From Scalesia atractyloides (lineage: Eukaryota; Streptophyta; Magnoliopsida; Asterales; Asteraceae): 64,000 bases of DNA. The position numbers and the translations under genes were made by a program. The notes under the pieces are model-generated. The model saw only the letters and a program-made list of their open reading frames with translations, was not told where the DNA came from and did no database searches. Within the stretch, counting starts at the first letter, position 1. The number at the start of each line of letters is the position of its first letter. The DNA lies in assembly GCA_947069175.1 (NCBI GenBank), contig CAMTDV010000002.1:9651054-9715053 (forward strand). The letters run 5' to 3'. Shown in pieces: positions 1 through 10,799 of this stretch.

Positions 1-50
1 ACCTCTCGTACGCGTGCACGCAGCTCTACCAACTGAGCTACGTGTCTAAC
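1..50 (-). other. tRNA-like unit 1 (partial, D-arm end)
   Basis: The minus strand reads GTAGCTCAGTTGGTAGAGC, a textbook tRNA D-arm / pol III A box, just after a GTTAGACAC leader. The T-arm part lies beyond the window start. It is the first of three similar units at about 168-bp spacing. Confidence 0.6.
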
Positions 51-136
51 CCGAAATATTCTCTGTTTTAATTATATTTATATACTAATTACTTTTAAAC
101 TTATTTGGTTTTTTATTAAAAAGGATTTATATGGCC

Positions 137-220
137 GAACCGGTTGCAGAGACCCGGAGTCGAACTCGGGTCCTTCGGTTCGAATGCGCACAGCCCAACC
201 AGTTGGGCTGTGTGTCTAAT
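137..220 (-). other. tRNA-like unit 2 (A and B boxes)
   Basis: On the minus strand, after ATTAGACACA, comes a D-arm-like segment CAGCCCAACTGGTTGGGCTG and then a T-arm-like segment with GAGTTCGACTC. Spacing suits internal pol III A and B boxes. No 3' acceptor pairing is obvious, so it is tRNA-derived rather than a usable tRNA gene. Confidence 0.55.
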
Positions 221-304
221 CTGTTTAACTTATGGATTGTATTACTCTTACAAACATTCTGTGCATTGTTCTGATTCAGTTCTAAAAATGTTGGTTTTAA
301 TTCT

Positions 305-387
305 GAAAGTCGGTACGTTGTGCGATTCGAACTCGTGACGTGCGTATTGTTTGCACACACAGTCCACCGCTGGACTGTGTGTCTAAC
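305..387 (-). other. tRNA-like unit 3 (A and B boxes, degenerate)
   Basis: The minus strand starts GTTAGACACA like unit 2, followed by a D-arm-like CAGTCCAGCGGTGGACTG and a T-loop-like GAGTTCGAATCGC. Leader ends at 50, 220 and 387 give a period of 167-170 bp, so the three units form a direct tandem series. AT-rich DNA fills the gaps. Confidence 0.5.
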
Positions 388-990
388 CCGTTTGAATATC
401 TGATTTTAATTATACTAATACCTATTCTCGACTTCATCTTCTTCATTTACAAGAACTCAGATCAGTGAGATCCGACTGTTTTGTTTAATTCGATTATCAA
501 AACTTATAGTTGGTTGGAATGAAATAGTTAACGAGATTAAAGAATAGAATGTACCAAAACAGCGCGTTTACTTCAGATTTCCGGCAGGAGTCGTCGGCTC
601 TGATTTGTGACTCTCGGCTGAGTGAAGTGTTTGACAGTTTAGATTCTTGTGTTATGAAATTAAGTTATTGAGTAAGAGATATCAAGAGTTTTTAGATGAT
701 TATACCGATCGACAGTGAGACTTCGATGTTTCAGTGAAATTCCGGTGAGTATGGGATTTCCCGGCGGCGTAGTCTGGGACAGATTCTGGTTGAAGGATTG
801 AAGTTAATACATGTCGAATAATGGATTACAAACAAAAGATTCGAGAATTTGACCAATTTGAAGTAAGTCTCGGTTTTTCGGTGAAAGTCCGGCGACTGTA
901 AAATATCTCCGGCGACGTGTTTTGAGATGAATTAAGCTTCGGAAACGATCGTGGTTCTGAGCGAAAGGATTTTTAGAGTGTTCAAGTGGG

Positions 991-998
991 TATTTATA
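991..998 (-). promoter_or_regulatory. LTR TATA box
   Basis: TATAAATA on the minus strand inside a short GC-richer context, about 505 bp from the LTR start at 1502. Predicted transcripts would run leftwards into the tRNA-like array. Identified by motif and position only. Confidence 0.4.
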
Positions 999-1249
999 GT
1001 GAACACATGCTGAATTGAGTCAAGGTCCGCGAGTTAGGATTTCCGTCGGTTATGACGGAAATTGATTGCCGGCAACGGTTATAACCGATGTCGACATCAA
1101 TTGGAGCGGTTTAGTCGAAACGGATTTGGCCAAAATCGTGGATTGCCGGATTTTCCGGTGATTGCGAGCTCTGAGTGCGCGTAATTTCTCTGGTTTGAAT
1201 TCGGGTTTACTTTAAGTATCATTTAATTCAGTATTGTTACAAAGAAACG

Positions 1250-1318
1250 CGTGTGGCGGAGTGGTGTGTTGTGTGTTTGTTCATCCGGGTGACCCGGGTT
1301 CGAAACCCGGCGTCTGCA
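1250..1318 (+). other. tRNA-like sequence antisense to the LTR
   Basis: The plus strand has an A-box-like TGGCGGAGTGGT (1254-1265) and a B-box-like GGGTTCGAAACCC (1296-1308), 31 bp apart, then a T-rich tail. It resembles the minus-strand sequence at 55648-55713, which is also antisense to an LTR opening TGTAACATCCG. A tRNA-derived SINE is the alternative reading. Confidence 0.55.
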
Positions 1319-1502
1319 TTTATTTATTTTATTCAGTTTTTATTAGAAATTTTAAATTATGGTTTTTAAATTCTAATATATTTATTAATTATGTATCGTT
1401 TAAAATTAATATCAACTATAAATACGCAACGAAATTTATAACTGGATATTTGATTGATAAACGAAGCGAATTTTGAAAACCCGTTTTTCGACGGATGTTA
1501 CA

Positions 1503-2077
1503 GTTCAAATGGAGTCTCTCAGTTTGTTAATCATCAAGAAATTGAGATAACATTTCTCGATGATAAGGGACGACCCAAGACCACTAAGGCTTGGGTCCGC
1601 ATCTCAAACTAATCTTTTTTGTGTAATGTGCAGGGTGTTCCAGGAGTAACTGTAAACAGTCATTGGATTGTTGAAAGTGGGGCATCAAGGCACATGGGCG
1701 ACTTACGGCTCCTATATGATGTGAAAAGTATAAGGGGTGGTTATGTTGCTTTTGCTGGTGATAAAGGTGGATACATCACTGGAGAAGGAATGGTCTCCAA
1801 TGGTGTTGTAAGCTTCGACAAGATCAATTATGTGTGGCAAATTGATCACAATCTTCTTAGCGTTACCCAAATCTGCGACAAGAAGTTCATGGTACATTTT
1901 GATGATGCCGGATGTTATTTGCTGAAGACTGGATTCAAGATCCCCAAGGAATGGATTCTCCTGTCGGTTCCAAGAATTAGTGATTTGTATATTCTTGATA
2001 TGAGCCAAGCTATTACAACATCTGCACAAGACACATGTTTTGTCTCCAAAGCAACCGGGAAGGAATCAATCTCCTAG
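1503..2077 (+). pseudogene. copia Gag tail and aspartic protease (broken)
   Basis: The start of pol in a SIRE/Maximus-like Ty1/copia remnant; most of gag is missing because of the LTR junction at 1502. From 1619 the frame encodes the retropepsin region, including HWIVESGASRHMGD. The catalytic Asp position holds Glu (VESG), which should inactivate the enzyme. The frame continues through the usual post-protease strand-rich region (LLSVTQIC) and ends at a TAG at 2075-2077 that continues in frame into the integrase. In copia elements this domain cuts the Gag-Pol polyprotein inside the virus-like particle. Confidence 0.85.
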
Positions 2078-3259
2078 CATAGACGTGTGGGACACATTCA
2101 CCTGAAGAAAATGAGCTATTTGGTGAAGAACAATCTAGTGAATGGTGTACCAGTGAAGAACTTTCATCTTCAAGACGTTTGTGTATCATGACAGAAGGGG
2201 AAGCAGGCAAGAAAGTCCCATCCCGTGAAGAAGATCAACACTGTGAATATGCCACTGGAACATCTTCATATGGACCTCTTTGGACCTATGAAACACAAGA
2301 CAACCTTTGGTGATTCTTATTGTCTGGTATTTACTGATGACTATTCCAGATTTTCATGGGTAAACATGTTGGCACACAAGAGTGAAGTTCCTACTATCCT
2401 CAAGAATCTCCTGACTCTGCTAGAAAATTTGTACAATCTGAAGGTAAGGAGAATCAGAAGCGACAGCGGAACGGAATTCAAGAATCAAGTTATGGATGAG
2501 TACTATTCCTCAAAGGGTATTCTGCATGAGTACAGTTCTCGATACACTCCACAACAAAATGGTGTCGCTGAGAGGAAGAATAGAACTCTTATTGAAACTG
2601 CAAGAACCATGTTAGTAGAATCAGAACTTCCTGTTCAATTTTGGGGAGAAGCTGTTGCTACTGCATGCTGCACGATGAATAGAGTTCTAACGGTGAAGAG
2701 ACATGGGAAGACATGCTTTGAGTTGTTACATAAAAGGAAACCGGATGTTTCTTTCTTAGAACCTTTTGGAGCTCCATGCACAATGATCAACGCACATGGA
2801 AAGTTTGGTCCCAAGGCTATCAAAGGTTTCTTTCTTGGATATGCTACTCCTAACTTCCGAGTGTGGAATTTTTCTTCGAAGAAAATTGAAGAATGGGGTG
2901 AAGTCAAGGTTCAGAGATATACAAAAGCGGTTAGAGCTCTGGGTGCTCCTTGGATGTTTGACTACGATGGGCTGTTTGACTCCTTTAATCTGCCAACTTT
3001 TGATGATGCAACAGCAGCTGCTCAGATGTTATTGGAAAGTGATACTGCAGTAGACTCGTCATTAGTTCGACCAATTATTGTTAACCCTCAAGTGTCGACT
3101 TCGGTTAACAATCTTGTTCAAAATGAGGAATTCGAAGACGCTGCAGATTATAATGTTTCATCAGAAGAAGATGAGTTTCATGATGCAAATGAAGCTGCCT
3201 CTGGTGCTGTTCCGGGATTTCAAATGATACGTCAAATATTCAACCTCAAGGACGACTGA
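2078..3259 (+). pseudogene. copia integrase (broken)
   Basis: Same frame as the protease. It begins with a GAG-pre-integrase/HHCC-like part (HLKKMSYLVKNN), interrupted by an in-frame TGA near 2188 where a Cys of the zinc-binding part is expected, then the open stretch 2225-3259 (344 aa). The catalytic triad is visible: Asp in HMDLFGP, Asp in SDSGTEF, Glu in VAERKNR, followed by the C-terminal GKFGPKAIKGFFLGY part. The enzyme would insert element cDNA into the genome. The frame is lost just after 3259. The core is well preserved, but the two upstream stops and the damaged protease make the unit non-functional. Confidence 0.88.
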
Positions 3260-5060
3260 AGGTCAGGCATCTATAACGTCATCAAATCCAGCTCTCGATT
3301 TAACTGTTGATCTGAATATCAACAATTTGGGTATAAATTCTCAATTTCCTGATGTGCCAGAAACTCGTATTCATAATATCTATCCTCAGCAGAATATTAT
3401 TGGAGATGTCCAGAGTGGTGTGCAGACTCGTAATCAGCTTCAAAACAACCAGAATGCTGGATTGTATTCGGAAATCAGGGAATCTTGTGGTCTGAATGAT
3501 TGGCCTTTAGCCTGCTGTATGTGACAAGTAGAACCAAAATCTTGGAAGGAGTCAATGAAAGAAGACTCTTGGGTTGAAGCCATGCAGGAAGAACTTCAGC
3601 AGTTTCAGAAGTTAGGCGTCTGGAAATTGGTTGACAGGCCTGACGGCTACAAGAAGATTGGTACACGATGGGTGTACAAGTGCAAGAAGGATGACCAAGG
3701 TATTGTTGTGAGAAACAAAGCGCGATTGGTTGTTCAAGGTTTTAATCAGGTCGAAAGGATCGATTACAATGAAGTTTATGCACTGGTTGCACGACTTGAG
3801 GCCATAAGAAACTTTTTGGCTTATGCGTCCTTCAAGAAGTTCACCGTTTATCAGATGGATGTGAAGAGTGCATTTCTTCATGGTGTGGTAGAAGAGGAAG
3901 TATATGTTGAGCAACCGCCAGGTTTTGAAGATCCTCTCCATCCTGACAAGGTTTGGCTTCTCAACAAGGCGTTATATGGTCTTCATCAAGCTCCGAGTGC
4001 TTGGTATGAAACGTTGTCTACCTATCTATTGAAGAATGGTTTTCGACGAGGCCTGATCGACTGTACTCTCTTCATCAAGGAACAGGACGAGGATTTGCTG
4101 CTAGTACAAGTTTATATTGATGATATTATATTTGGGTCTACTAACACTCGAATGTGCAAAGAATTCGAACAGGTTGTGCAGGAGAAGTTCGAGATGAGTG
4201 CAATGGGAGAAATGACTTTCTTTTTAGGTTTGCAGGTTCAACAATCGAAGGAAGGGATTTTTATCCATCAAACCAAGTACGTTGGAGATATTCTCAAGCG
4301 ATTTCAGATGGATGACTCAAAGCCTTTGGGAACTCCATTAGCTCAAAATCATGAGATTACTCCAGACGGAATGGGTGAATATGTAGAACCATCTCTCTAT
4401 CATGCTATGATCGGATCTCTCATGTATCTTACTGCTTCAAGACCCGACATAATGTACCCAGCATGTCTTCTGGCGCATTATCAGTCTAGTCCGAAAGTTT
4501 CTCACTTGATGGCTGTGAAAAGGATCTTTCGTTATCTAAAGGGTTGTCCTGACACTGGTCTATGGTACCCTAAGGATGATAACTTTGATCTGACGGCATT
4601 CAGTAATTCTGATCATGGCGGCTGTAAAATCGATGCAAAATCAACAACAGCTGGATGTCAGTTCTTGGGAAATCGTCTAGTCACTTGGCAATGCAAAAAG
4701 CAGACTTGTGTAGCTACATCAACATGTGAGGCTGAGTATATTTCAACTTCTAATTGTTGCTCTCAAGTTCTATGGATTCAACAGCAAATGCGCGACTACG
4801 GTTTTGTATTTCTTACTGCTCCTATTTTTGTTGATAATGAAGCTGCTTTACAGATCACTCGGAATCCTGTACATCATTCAAAAACGAAACACATTGAGAT
4901 TAAGTATCATTTCATACGAGATTGTTATGAAAATAGACTTATCGATGTTGTTAAAGTCCACACTGATCACCAACGTTCCGACCTTTTTACCAAAGCCTTT
5001 GATAAATCACGTTTTGATTATGTACTTTTGGTCAATGGCATCAAGGTGAAGCCCGAGTAA
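3260..5060 (+). pseudogene. copia reverse transcriptase and RNase H
   Basis: After a frameshift between 3259 and 3327, the frame carries the RT of the same element. A stop at 3522-3524 precedes a 501-aa open stretch at 3555-5060. Visible in order: DSWVEAMQEEL, ARLVVQGF, VYQMDVKSAFLHG, YGLHQAPSAWYE, the catalytic YIDDIIFGST with both Asp intact, then the RNase H/C-terminal region with STCEAEYIS and VDNEAALQI, ending LVNGIKVKPE. The YIDDIIFGSTN wording and the long 3' noncoding part suggest the SIRE/Maximus lineage (inference). It is the best preserved coding stretch in the window, but lacks an intact Gag and protease. Confidence 0.9.
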
Positions 5061-6780
5061 CTCAACCATGGCTAACTATTTTTGTATATACTTTTCTAAA
5101 ATCTAAAACTACAAAGAGATTTTCAATTTTATATTTTAGGGGGAGTAAATTTCAAGAAAATACAAAAATATGTCTTTTATTTACCTTCTTTGTTTAAGGG
5201 GGAGAAAAATTCAGAAAAATACAAAATCACTAAAAAAAAAATAAAAAATGAGTTTCTTGGATAAGTTGAAGATGATGAAATTCACCGGTAAATCTGTCAG
5301 ATATTGTTAAAAGCATAGAAAGAAGATTGATAAGTAGCTTTTACTAATGATGTATCGGTAGGCTCACAATCAGACTAAAATGTGCAGGTTGATATAAACC
5401 TAACAGACAGAACGCCAGGTGGGAACCGTTCATTGGTATATGGTCTTGGTACCGAAATTTCATTTGATAGAGTGTCGAGGTTCTGAGATATACGGTCTTT
5501 ATGCTGGCTTATCATATGGGTATCATGGTTGAATCTTTTCCCGAAAAATAACGGTGGCGCAAGTCTAGAACTTCCATGATATCATACATACGTGTATATA
5601 CTGCATTCGACCATCAAATAAGTGATAAAAATATCACATCCCCAAAATAAGTGATAAAATATCACAGCTTTATGCGGGAGCTAAGTTCGTCTCTTTGTCG
5701 GTACGATGGTACTAACCTGTTCGCGGACTTACTCCTGTGCCCTGCATGCATATGAAAATCAAGTTCCTCATCAATAAGTGATTTAATCACAAAGGGCTTG
5801 TTTTCAATAAAAAATAAGTGAGTATCTCAATTCATATACGTCAATATAGATGATAAAGCAGTATACTCACCGGTAAGATTTTCTCTCATGCATATCTTGA
5901 TACGGGAATGTGTAATGATGTGGTTGAACACTGGCTAGTAAGTATAAATCCATACCTTAATCATATCTCCTAATCATGATTACATCTGATAAGTCTGAGC
6001 TTCCATGGACAACAATACCGATAATCATAGTTGAATACTTATCTGTTTAATTTTGAAAACCTAATACCGTCTTTGACAAAGATTAGAATGCTGGTATGAT
6101 TCCTTTACCTTGAAACTCGAAAAAGGTTGTAGTTTATCTGTGTATTTTGATTTTATGTCCAGTTTACTTAGTTGCTTATGTAATTACTTTTTGAAAGTTA
6201 GCCAAAGTTGATACTAGAGAGTTTCTACCAAGATACGCCAGAAAACCATATGTTTGATATCGCAACTTCATAAAAGTAATATCTTGCAACATGTAATCCA
6301 TCAAAGAAATCCAAAATCTGAAATTCGTTTGAGTGTGTGTATCTCATACGAATGAACCTAGTCATTTGATTTGACTTGGACACTTGTTTTTCTCAAATCT
6401 GCTGCTGAAATTCATACGAGTGTGTGTATCTTGTTCAGGGAATACAATCATACGAAGAAATTATGATAAGTTCTTCGTGTGTATTCCCTGAGAAAGTTGT
6501 GTTCTAATTATTTTTGTCTATTGAGTACAGATTGATACAAAAGAACATGAACAAAGACCAGCAACAAAGAAATCTGACAAGTCAGAAGAGGAAACAAGAA
6601 AGATTTGAAGTTTCTTAGAAGTTCGAAGATCTGATGCTCTAATCATTGGATAGAAGATCTATCAATGGATAGTGGATCTTCAGGGGGAGTTTGTTGATGC
6701 TCCAAACCATTCAATGTGAAGACCAACATATGAAACCAAAGACCGAAGACCGAAGACCAAGCAACATCCAAGGTGGAGTT
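5061..6780 (+). repeat. SIRE-like copia 3' noncoding region
   Basis: No gene. A 1.7-kb noncoding part between pol and the 3' LTR, typical of SIRE-like elements. It has purine runs (AGGGGGAG at about 5137, 5200 and 6680) and segments that recur in reverse orientation at 47122-49726 and 57910-58666. A stem-loop with arms 6436-6459 and 6471-6490 (CAGGGAATAC..GTATTCCCTG) and repeated CATACGAA motifs occur near its end. The last purine tract, AAGGTGGAGTT at 6770-6780, is the likely polypurine tract for plus-strand DNA synthesis. Confidence 0.7.
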
Positions 6781-7453
6781 TGTTGATATAGTTTTGTGTC
6801 TGTCGCGTGTTCTTAATTACAATTGTAATTGTACGGTCTTTGCTCAAGTGTCTGTATAGGTTTGGTCGTGTCGAATAGATCGAGATATCATTCTATCTTA
6901 ATCTAGTATGACATCTTAGCTTGTCTGTGTTAATCAGTTGCATCTGTGCATACTGATAAGTCTTGTGTACGTCAAGTCTACACACATTCTCCAAGAAGAA
7001 GAATTCTGTGCGAACAAAGATTTCATACGAAACACAGGTTTCATACGAATCAAGAGATTTCGTACGAAAAAGTGACTCGTACCAATTTCCTGGAGTTGTG
7101 ACTCGTGTGTTAGGGTGTTCCATATGTCTGGATTTGTGATTCGTACGAATCTAGACGGACACTATATAAGCAGGCATGCACTTCTCAGTCAGGGTGCACT
7201 TGCGCGTGAGAGTTAGCTAGATAGTTGGTCTAAGTGAGCCTCTTAGTATTCTCTCTGAATACGAAGACACAAGAACATAGCAAGTTTGTTTGAGTCATAC
7301 GAGCATTGTGTGTATATGTTTGTACTTGTTCTCAATCATTAATCAAGATAGTGAATCTTTGGTTACCCCATGTTCTTTACTTTTCTTTGGTTGCATGCAC
7401 ACTTGGATTCCGCACTTGTGTCTATGTCATTTGAACAAGGAACAGGTTTAACA
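6781..7453 (+). mobile_element. 3' LTR of the SIRE-like copia element
   Basis: Starts TGTTGATATAG directly after the purine tract and probably ends TTTAACA at 7453, giving about 673 bp. U3 carries several TTCGTACGAA/TTCATACGAA palindromic motifs (about 7020-7155). A TATA box (TATATAAG) lies at 7163-7170. The 5' LTR is not in the window and a TSD cannot be tested. The right end is inferred from the TG..CA rule only. Confidence 0.65.
7163..7170 (+). promoter_or_regulatory. LTR TATA box
   Basis: TATATAAG sits about 380 bp into the LTR, downstream of the palindromic CGTACGAA-rich segment. Position and motif suit the RNA polymerase II promoter of the retroelement. Confidence 0.5.
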
Positions 7454-7780
7454 CCATCCGCAAGTGGACCTGCACTCCTCCTAACTCCCAACCACCTTCT
7501 TAAGTACCTAAACCCTAATATCCACTTATAAATACACCTTCTTCATAGACACTTTTCACAGTATCTAGTCACTCTCAAATCTTCGAAACCTTCAAGTGTT
7601 GGCAGATTATTCCGAAGTCCAGAACAGTGAGTTTTGGACCTTCTTCTTCATCTTTTCTTTTTGTTTCTTGCTTACAACCTAAACCTACTTGGAGTAGCAT
7701 GCCGCCCCGTTTGTTGGGCCATTGTTAAGTATTCAATCATCACGGTCTTATCGTTGCGATAATAAGATTACTTAGTGGAC
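7454..7780. other. unassigned promoter/leader-like stretch
   Basis: No coding. Contains TATAAATA at 7527-7534 followed by a pyrimidine-rich stretch (CTTCTTCATC, TTTTCTTTTTG), like a plant promoter plus 5' leader or the end of another LTR. It separates the copia LTR from a segment homologous to 37540 onward. Its origin is not recognised. Confidence 0.35.
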
Positions 7781-8802
7781 ACTTTGGTTTGATTTATAGT
7801 TTATGCAAGCTAGTATGATTCATATAAATTAGTATACATTTGAAATGTGGATTTGAGACATTTTCTATACTTATGCTATATAGACAAACTTGTATGATCA
7901 CCGACCATTTTGTGTTGACATATATTTAATACATGTTGCGAGATACTGATTACTTTTAGAAAAGAAATCTCTTTAGCATGTACTAGAAACTCACTTGAAA
8001 CTTTATATTTGAATTTTGTAAGTTTTGTTTCAATATGCGGATGTGTTACAACGGGTGTTACAATTACCAAGATGCATTGTGTTGAAAGTTTTTTTTTTCT
8101 TGTAAAAGGATTCGGAAAATACAGGATCTCCCTTTTGTAGAGTTCATGGAAATCAGTCCAAATGTGGATAGGTTATCAAACAAGTTGAAATTTAAGTTTA
8201 AGATTCATAGAATACGAGAACAAGGAGGCTAATTATCCAGATCGAAATTAAAGCAACTAATCAACAAGTGCAATACAATTTGTGTTCATTATTGTGAATT
8301 CATAATCCGTTAAAAACTTCATGTGTACAATATAAAGAGATGGCACTCATTTTTTACAAGGACTTTGAATTAGGTGTTACTAGATATTTATATAGAATAT
8401 CTTGATTGTGGATATGTTTTTTAATCACAATGTTAAACAAAAGCAAAAGTTCCAAACGTGGCTATGCAATCTTTACACATTATTACTCTAAAACTAAAAG
8501 CATGAATCATAGTCGGATCTAAATTACACTCTTTAAGTCTATGGAGAATCTAAGAAATCGCTTGTGTGCTTCTTAATTTCATGGTTGGCACTATAGTAAA
8601 GTGCTTCAGGTTCCACTTAGCACATGTTATATTATTACTCAACAAAATATATATTTCTTTGTGATTTGGAAAAAAATCATGTTCAAGAAGCGGTTGTCAC
8701 AACAATGTGCTCCTTTATATACGTAGATGTGTGTTTTAATGAAGTTGGTAATTGATAGAGGTAGATCACTATGTGATATGAAAACTAATACAAACTTTTG
8801 AA
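7781..8802. repeat. AT-rich dispersed module (copy A)
   Basis: The first bases (CTTTGGTTTGATTTATAG) match the end of a chromovirus pol at 37540-37557. The rest matches what follows there (37558-38630): CTTATGCTATATAGACAAAC, CAACGGGTGTTACAATTACC and a GATCTCCCTTTTGTAGAGTT block. A second segment from about 8300 to 8790 recurs at about 9260-9770, 38090-38620 and 40180-40750. No function is recognised. Homology reaching back into the pol end means this is part of a duplicated composite, not simply an LTR. Confidence 0.65.
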
Positions 8803-9010
8803 ATGTGCTCAAATGAGTTTTCAGATTTCACAACTCATCTTCGCAATTCACCTAAGCAGAAATCTTATGATACACCATCACAAGGTACAATCGGTGGTGT
8901 CGTATATGAGACTATGCCAAGTACAAGAGACTTTGATATTGTTGTACGCCTGAAGGATGGACCACCTCTACGCATTAATAAGTTGACTTTAAGTTTAGGA
9001 TACGTAGAAT
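8803..9010 (+). pseudogene. Helitron helicase-like N-terminal fragment
   Basis: The frame encodes SYDTPSQGTIGGVVYETMPS and then a RDFDIVVRLKDGPPLRINKL stretch. This resembles the region just before the 'HPSYMALQYPLLFPYG' motif of plant Helitron Rep/helicase proteins, which initiate rolling-circle transposition. A second copy at 45530-45765 continues into a degenerate form of that motif, supporting the assignment. Only some 60 residues are left, without Rep HUH motif or helicase. It is embedded between AT-rich modules. Confidence 0.55.
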
Positions 9011-9276
9011 ACTTCTATGATAACGAGGAGGCTACTCAGTAGATTGAAGAATTGAAGCAACTAATCAACAAGGGCAATACAGCTTGTGTTTAGTATTGTA
9101 AATTCATAACCGGTTAAGACCACCTCTACGCATATATAAGTTGAACTTTAAGTTTAGGATACGTAGAATACTTCTATGATAACGAGGAGGCTACTTAGTA
9201 GATTGAAGAATTGAAGCAACTAATCAACAAGGGCAATACAGCTTGTGTTTAGTATTGTAAATTCATAACTGGTTAA
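8960..9276. repeat. 158-bp direct tandem duplication
   Basis: GACCACCTCTACGCAT begins both copies (8960 and 9118). Both contain GGATACGTAGAATACTTC, ATTGAAGAATTGAAGCAAC and end with TTCATAAC..GGTTAA. There are only a few differences by eye, so the duplication is younger than the surrounding decay. The left copy overlaps the end of the Helitron fragment. Confidence 0.8.
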
Positions 9277-10220
9277 AAACTTCATGTACAAGATGGCACT
9301 CATTTTTCACAAGTGACTTCAAATTTAGTGTTATTAGATTTTTCTCAAGAACATCTGGATTGTGAATATGTTTGTCTATCACAATGTTAAATACCATCAT
9401 AAACGTATATATTCGCTTCATACAAAAATGTACTATGAAATCTAAACATGGATATGGAATCTTTACATGTTATAACAATAAAAATAGTGAAAACATGAAT
9501 TTAGTCGGATCTAAATTACAATCTTTAAATCTACAAATAATCTAAGAAATCACTTATGTGCTTTTTAATTTCATGGTTATCACTTTAGTAATGTGCTTTA
9601 GTTTGTAGTACTCAACAAAATACATATTTCTATGTGAGTTGGAAAAAACGGTGTTGAAGAAGTGGTTGTCACAACAATGTGCTCCTTTATACACATGGTT
9701 GTGTGTTTTAACAAAGTTGGTTAAGAGTGACATAGAGGTAGATAACTATGTGACATGAAAACTAACCTAATCAACTGTAACTTGAAATATATCATAACCA
9801 CATCTAGAAGATATTTTTCTTTTCTTTGTGAAAGTATATGATGTGTTTACTACTATGGTTTTATAAAAAAGAGATTAGTTTTAATGGATATACTTGATTT
9901 CTCCTTCTAAAGCCCTTAAAAACTTCATGTGTACAACATACCGACTCACATTTTTCACAAGGAACTTCATTAGGTTTTTTTTCAAGACTATCTGATTTTG
10001 CATATGTATTTCTATTGCAACGTATAACACATCATGATTCTATTCCCTTCTTGTAGATATGAACCTTGAAATCTAAACAAAAGAGAAAAGCGCCAAATTT
10101 GGCGTTGTAGTGTTTACCCGCCATCACTCTCAAGACAAGCCATGAATCCACCTGACAGGATCTAAAATGGAATCTTAAAATATAAAAAGAATCAAAGTAA
10201 TTACTCGAGTGCTTATTTTA
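9277..10220. repeat. AT-rich dispersed module (copy B, left part)
   Basis: Matches 38090-39000 and 40180-41090, including TTCATGTGTACAACATA, CACAACAATGTGCTCCTTTA and CTTGAAATATATCATAACCACA. It breaks off at about 10220 and resumes at 20090, so the intervening 9.9 kb is an insertion. No coding is visible. Confidence 0.7.
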
Positions 10221-10224
10221 GGGT

Positions 10225-10294
10225 TGTTAGGGTTTCAAGCTTCAATCACTCACAAAGAAAAACTCACGAAAAGAGATTTATTTTACTGCTTAAA
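10225..10294. repeat. 70-bp inverted repeat, left arm
   Basis: TGTTAGGGTTTCAAGCTTC.. to ..TTACTGCTTAAAA. The reverse complement, with a handful of mismatches, lies at 13837-13906. A diverged third copy in the same orientation as the right arm ends the composite insert at 20089 (CCAACA). Confidence 0.8.
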
Positions 10295-10799
10295 ACCCAC
10301 TTCTATTCATTACAATTATAATCTTTACATTAATAAATCACTACTTACGTATGCCTAAAGAACACGAAACAATCCCATGACTTTGACCCACTAACATATT
10401 ACTTGACTTAATCAAAACTTAATAAAAAAACATGTAAATAAATAACAACTTTTCTGCTGACCTATTTGACTCGCATCCGATTGAGAAGCTCCATTCCCGT
10501 ACCCGATAACACAGTTTATAACACATCAAGATTAACCCTACATTCACCCCTTAATCTTGACCCGTTTCTTCGAATTCTTTCTTGCTCAAAATCCTTCCTT
10601 TCTTGCTTCGCTTTCTTGCTCTCCGATCGATCACATATGCCTGGTCACTTGCTAGTATTTGTTCTTTCTTTTTTTTGTTTGAACCACACAGGTTCCTTCT
10701 TGTTTCTTGCTTAATTGTTTGTTCTTTCTTTATTTTGTTTGAACCACACAGGTTCCTTCTCGTTTCTTGCTTAATTGTTTCACACCCACGAACAACCGG
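10295..10799. other. noncoding part of composite insert with 60-bp duplication
   Basis: No gene. A segment around 10510-10560 (CATTCACCCCTTAATCTTGA) recurs inverted at about 19690-19745. The block containing GAACCACACAGGTTCCTTCT occurs twice exactly 60 bp apart (10681 and 10741), making a short tandem duplication at about 10657-10780. Pyrimidine-rich, leader-like sequence. Confidence 0.55.

Larger units (their letters stand above)
1..1502 (-). mobile_element. Ty3/gypsy-type LTR region with tRNA-like units (cut by window start)
   Basis: Read on the minus strand, this stretch opens at 1502 with TGTAACATCCGTCGAAAAAC, closely resembling the LTR start at 55321. It abuts broken copia coding sequence at 1503, so it looks like an LTR that landed in, or recombined with, that element. 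A TATAAATA box (minus) at 991-998 suggests a U3 of about 500 bp. One antisense and three sense tRNA-like units lie within it. I found no primer-binding site or LTR end before base 1, so the LTR/internal boundary is unknown and the three-unit array could be either U5 or internal leader. No protein coding is visible. The family assignment rests on the LTR start only. Confidence 0.6.

Noticed and set aside
1..390. Three functional tRNA genes on the minus strand
   Set aside because: A and B box-like parts are present, but acceptor-stem pairing and the anticodon arms are not convincing and the units are embedded in an LTR-like context; kept as tRNA-like only.
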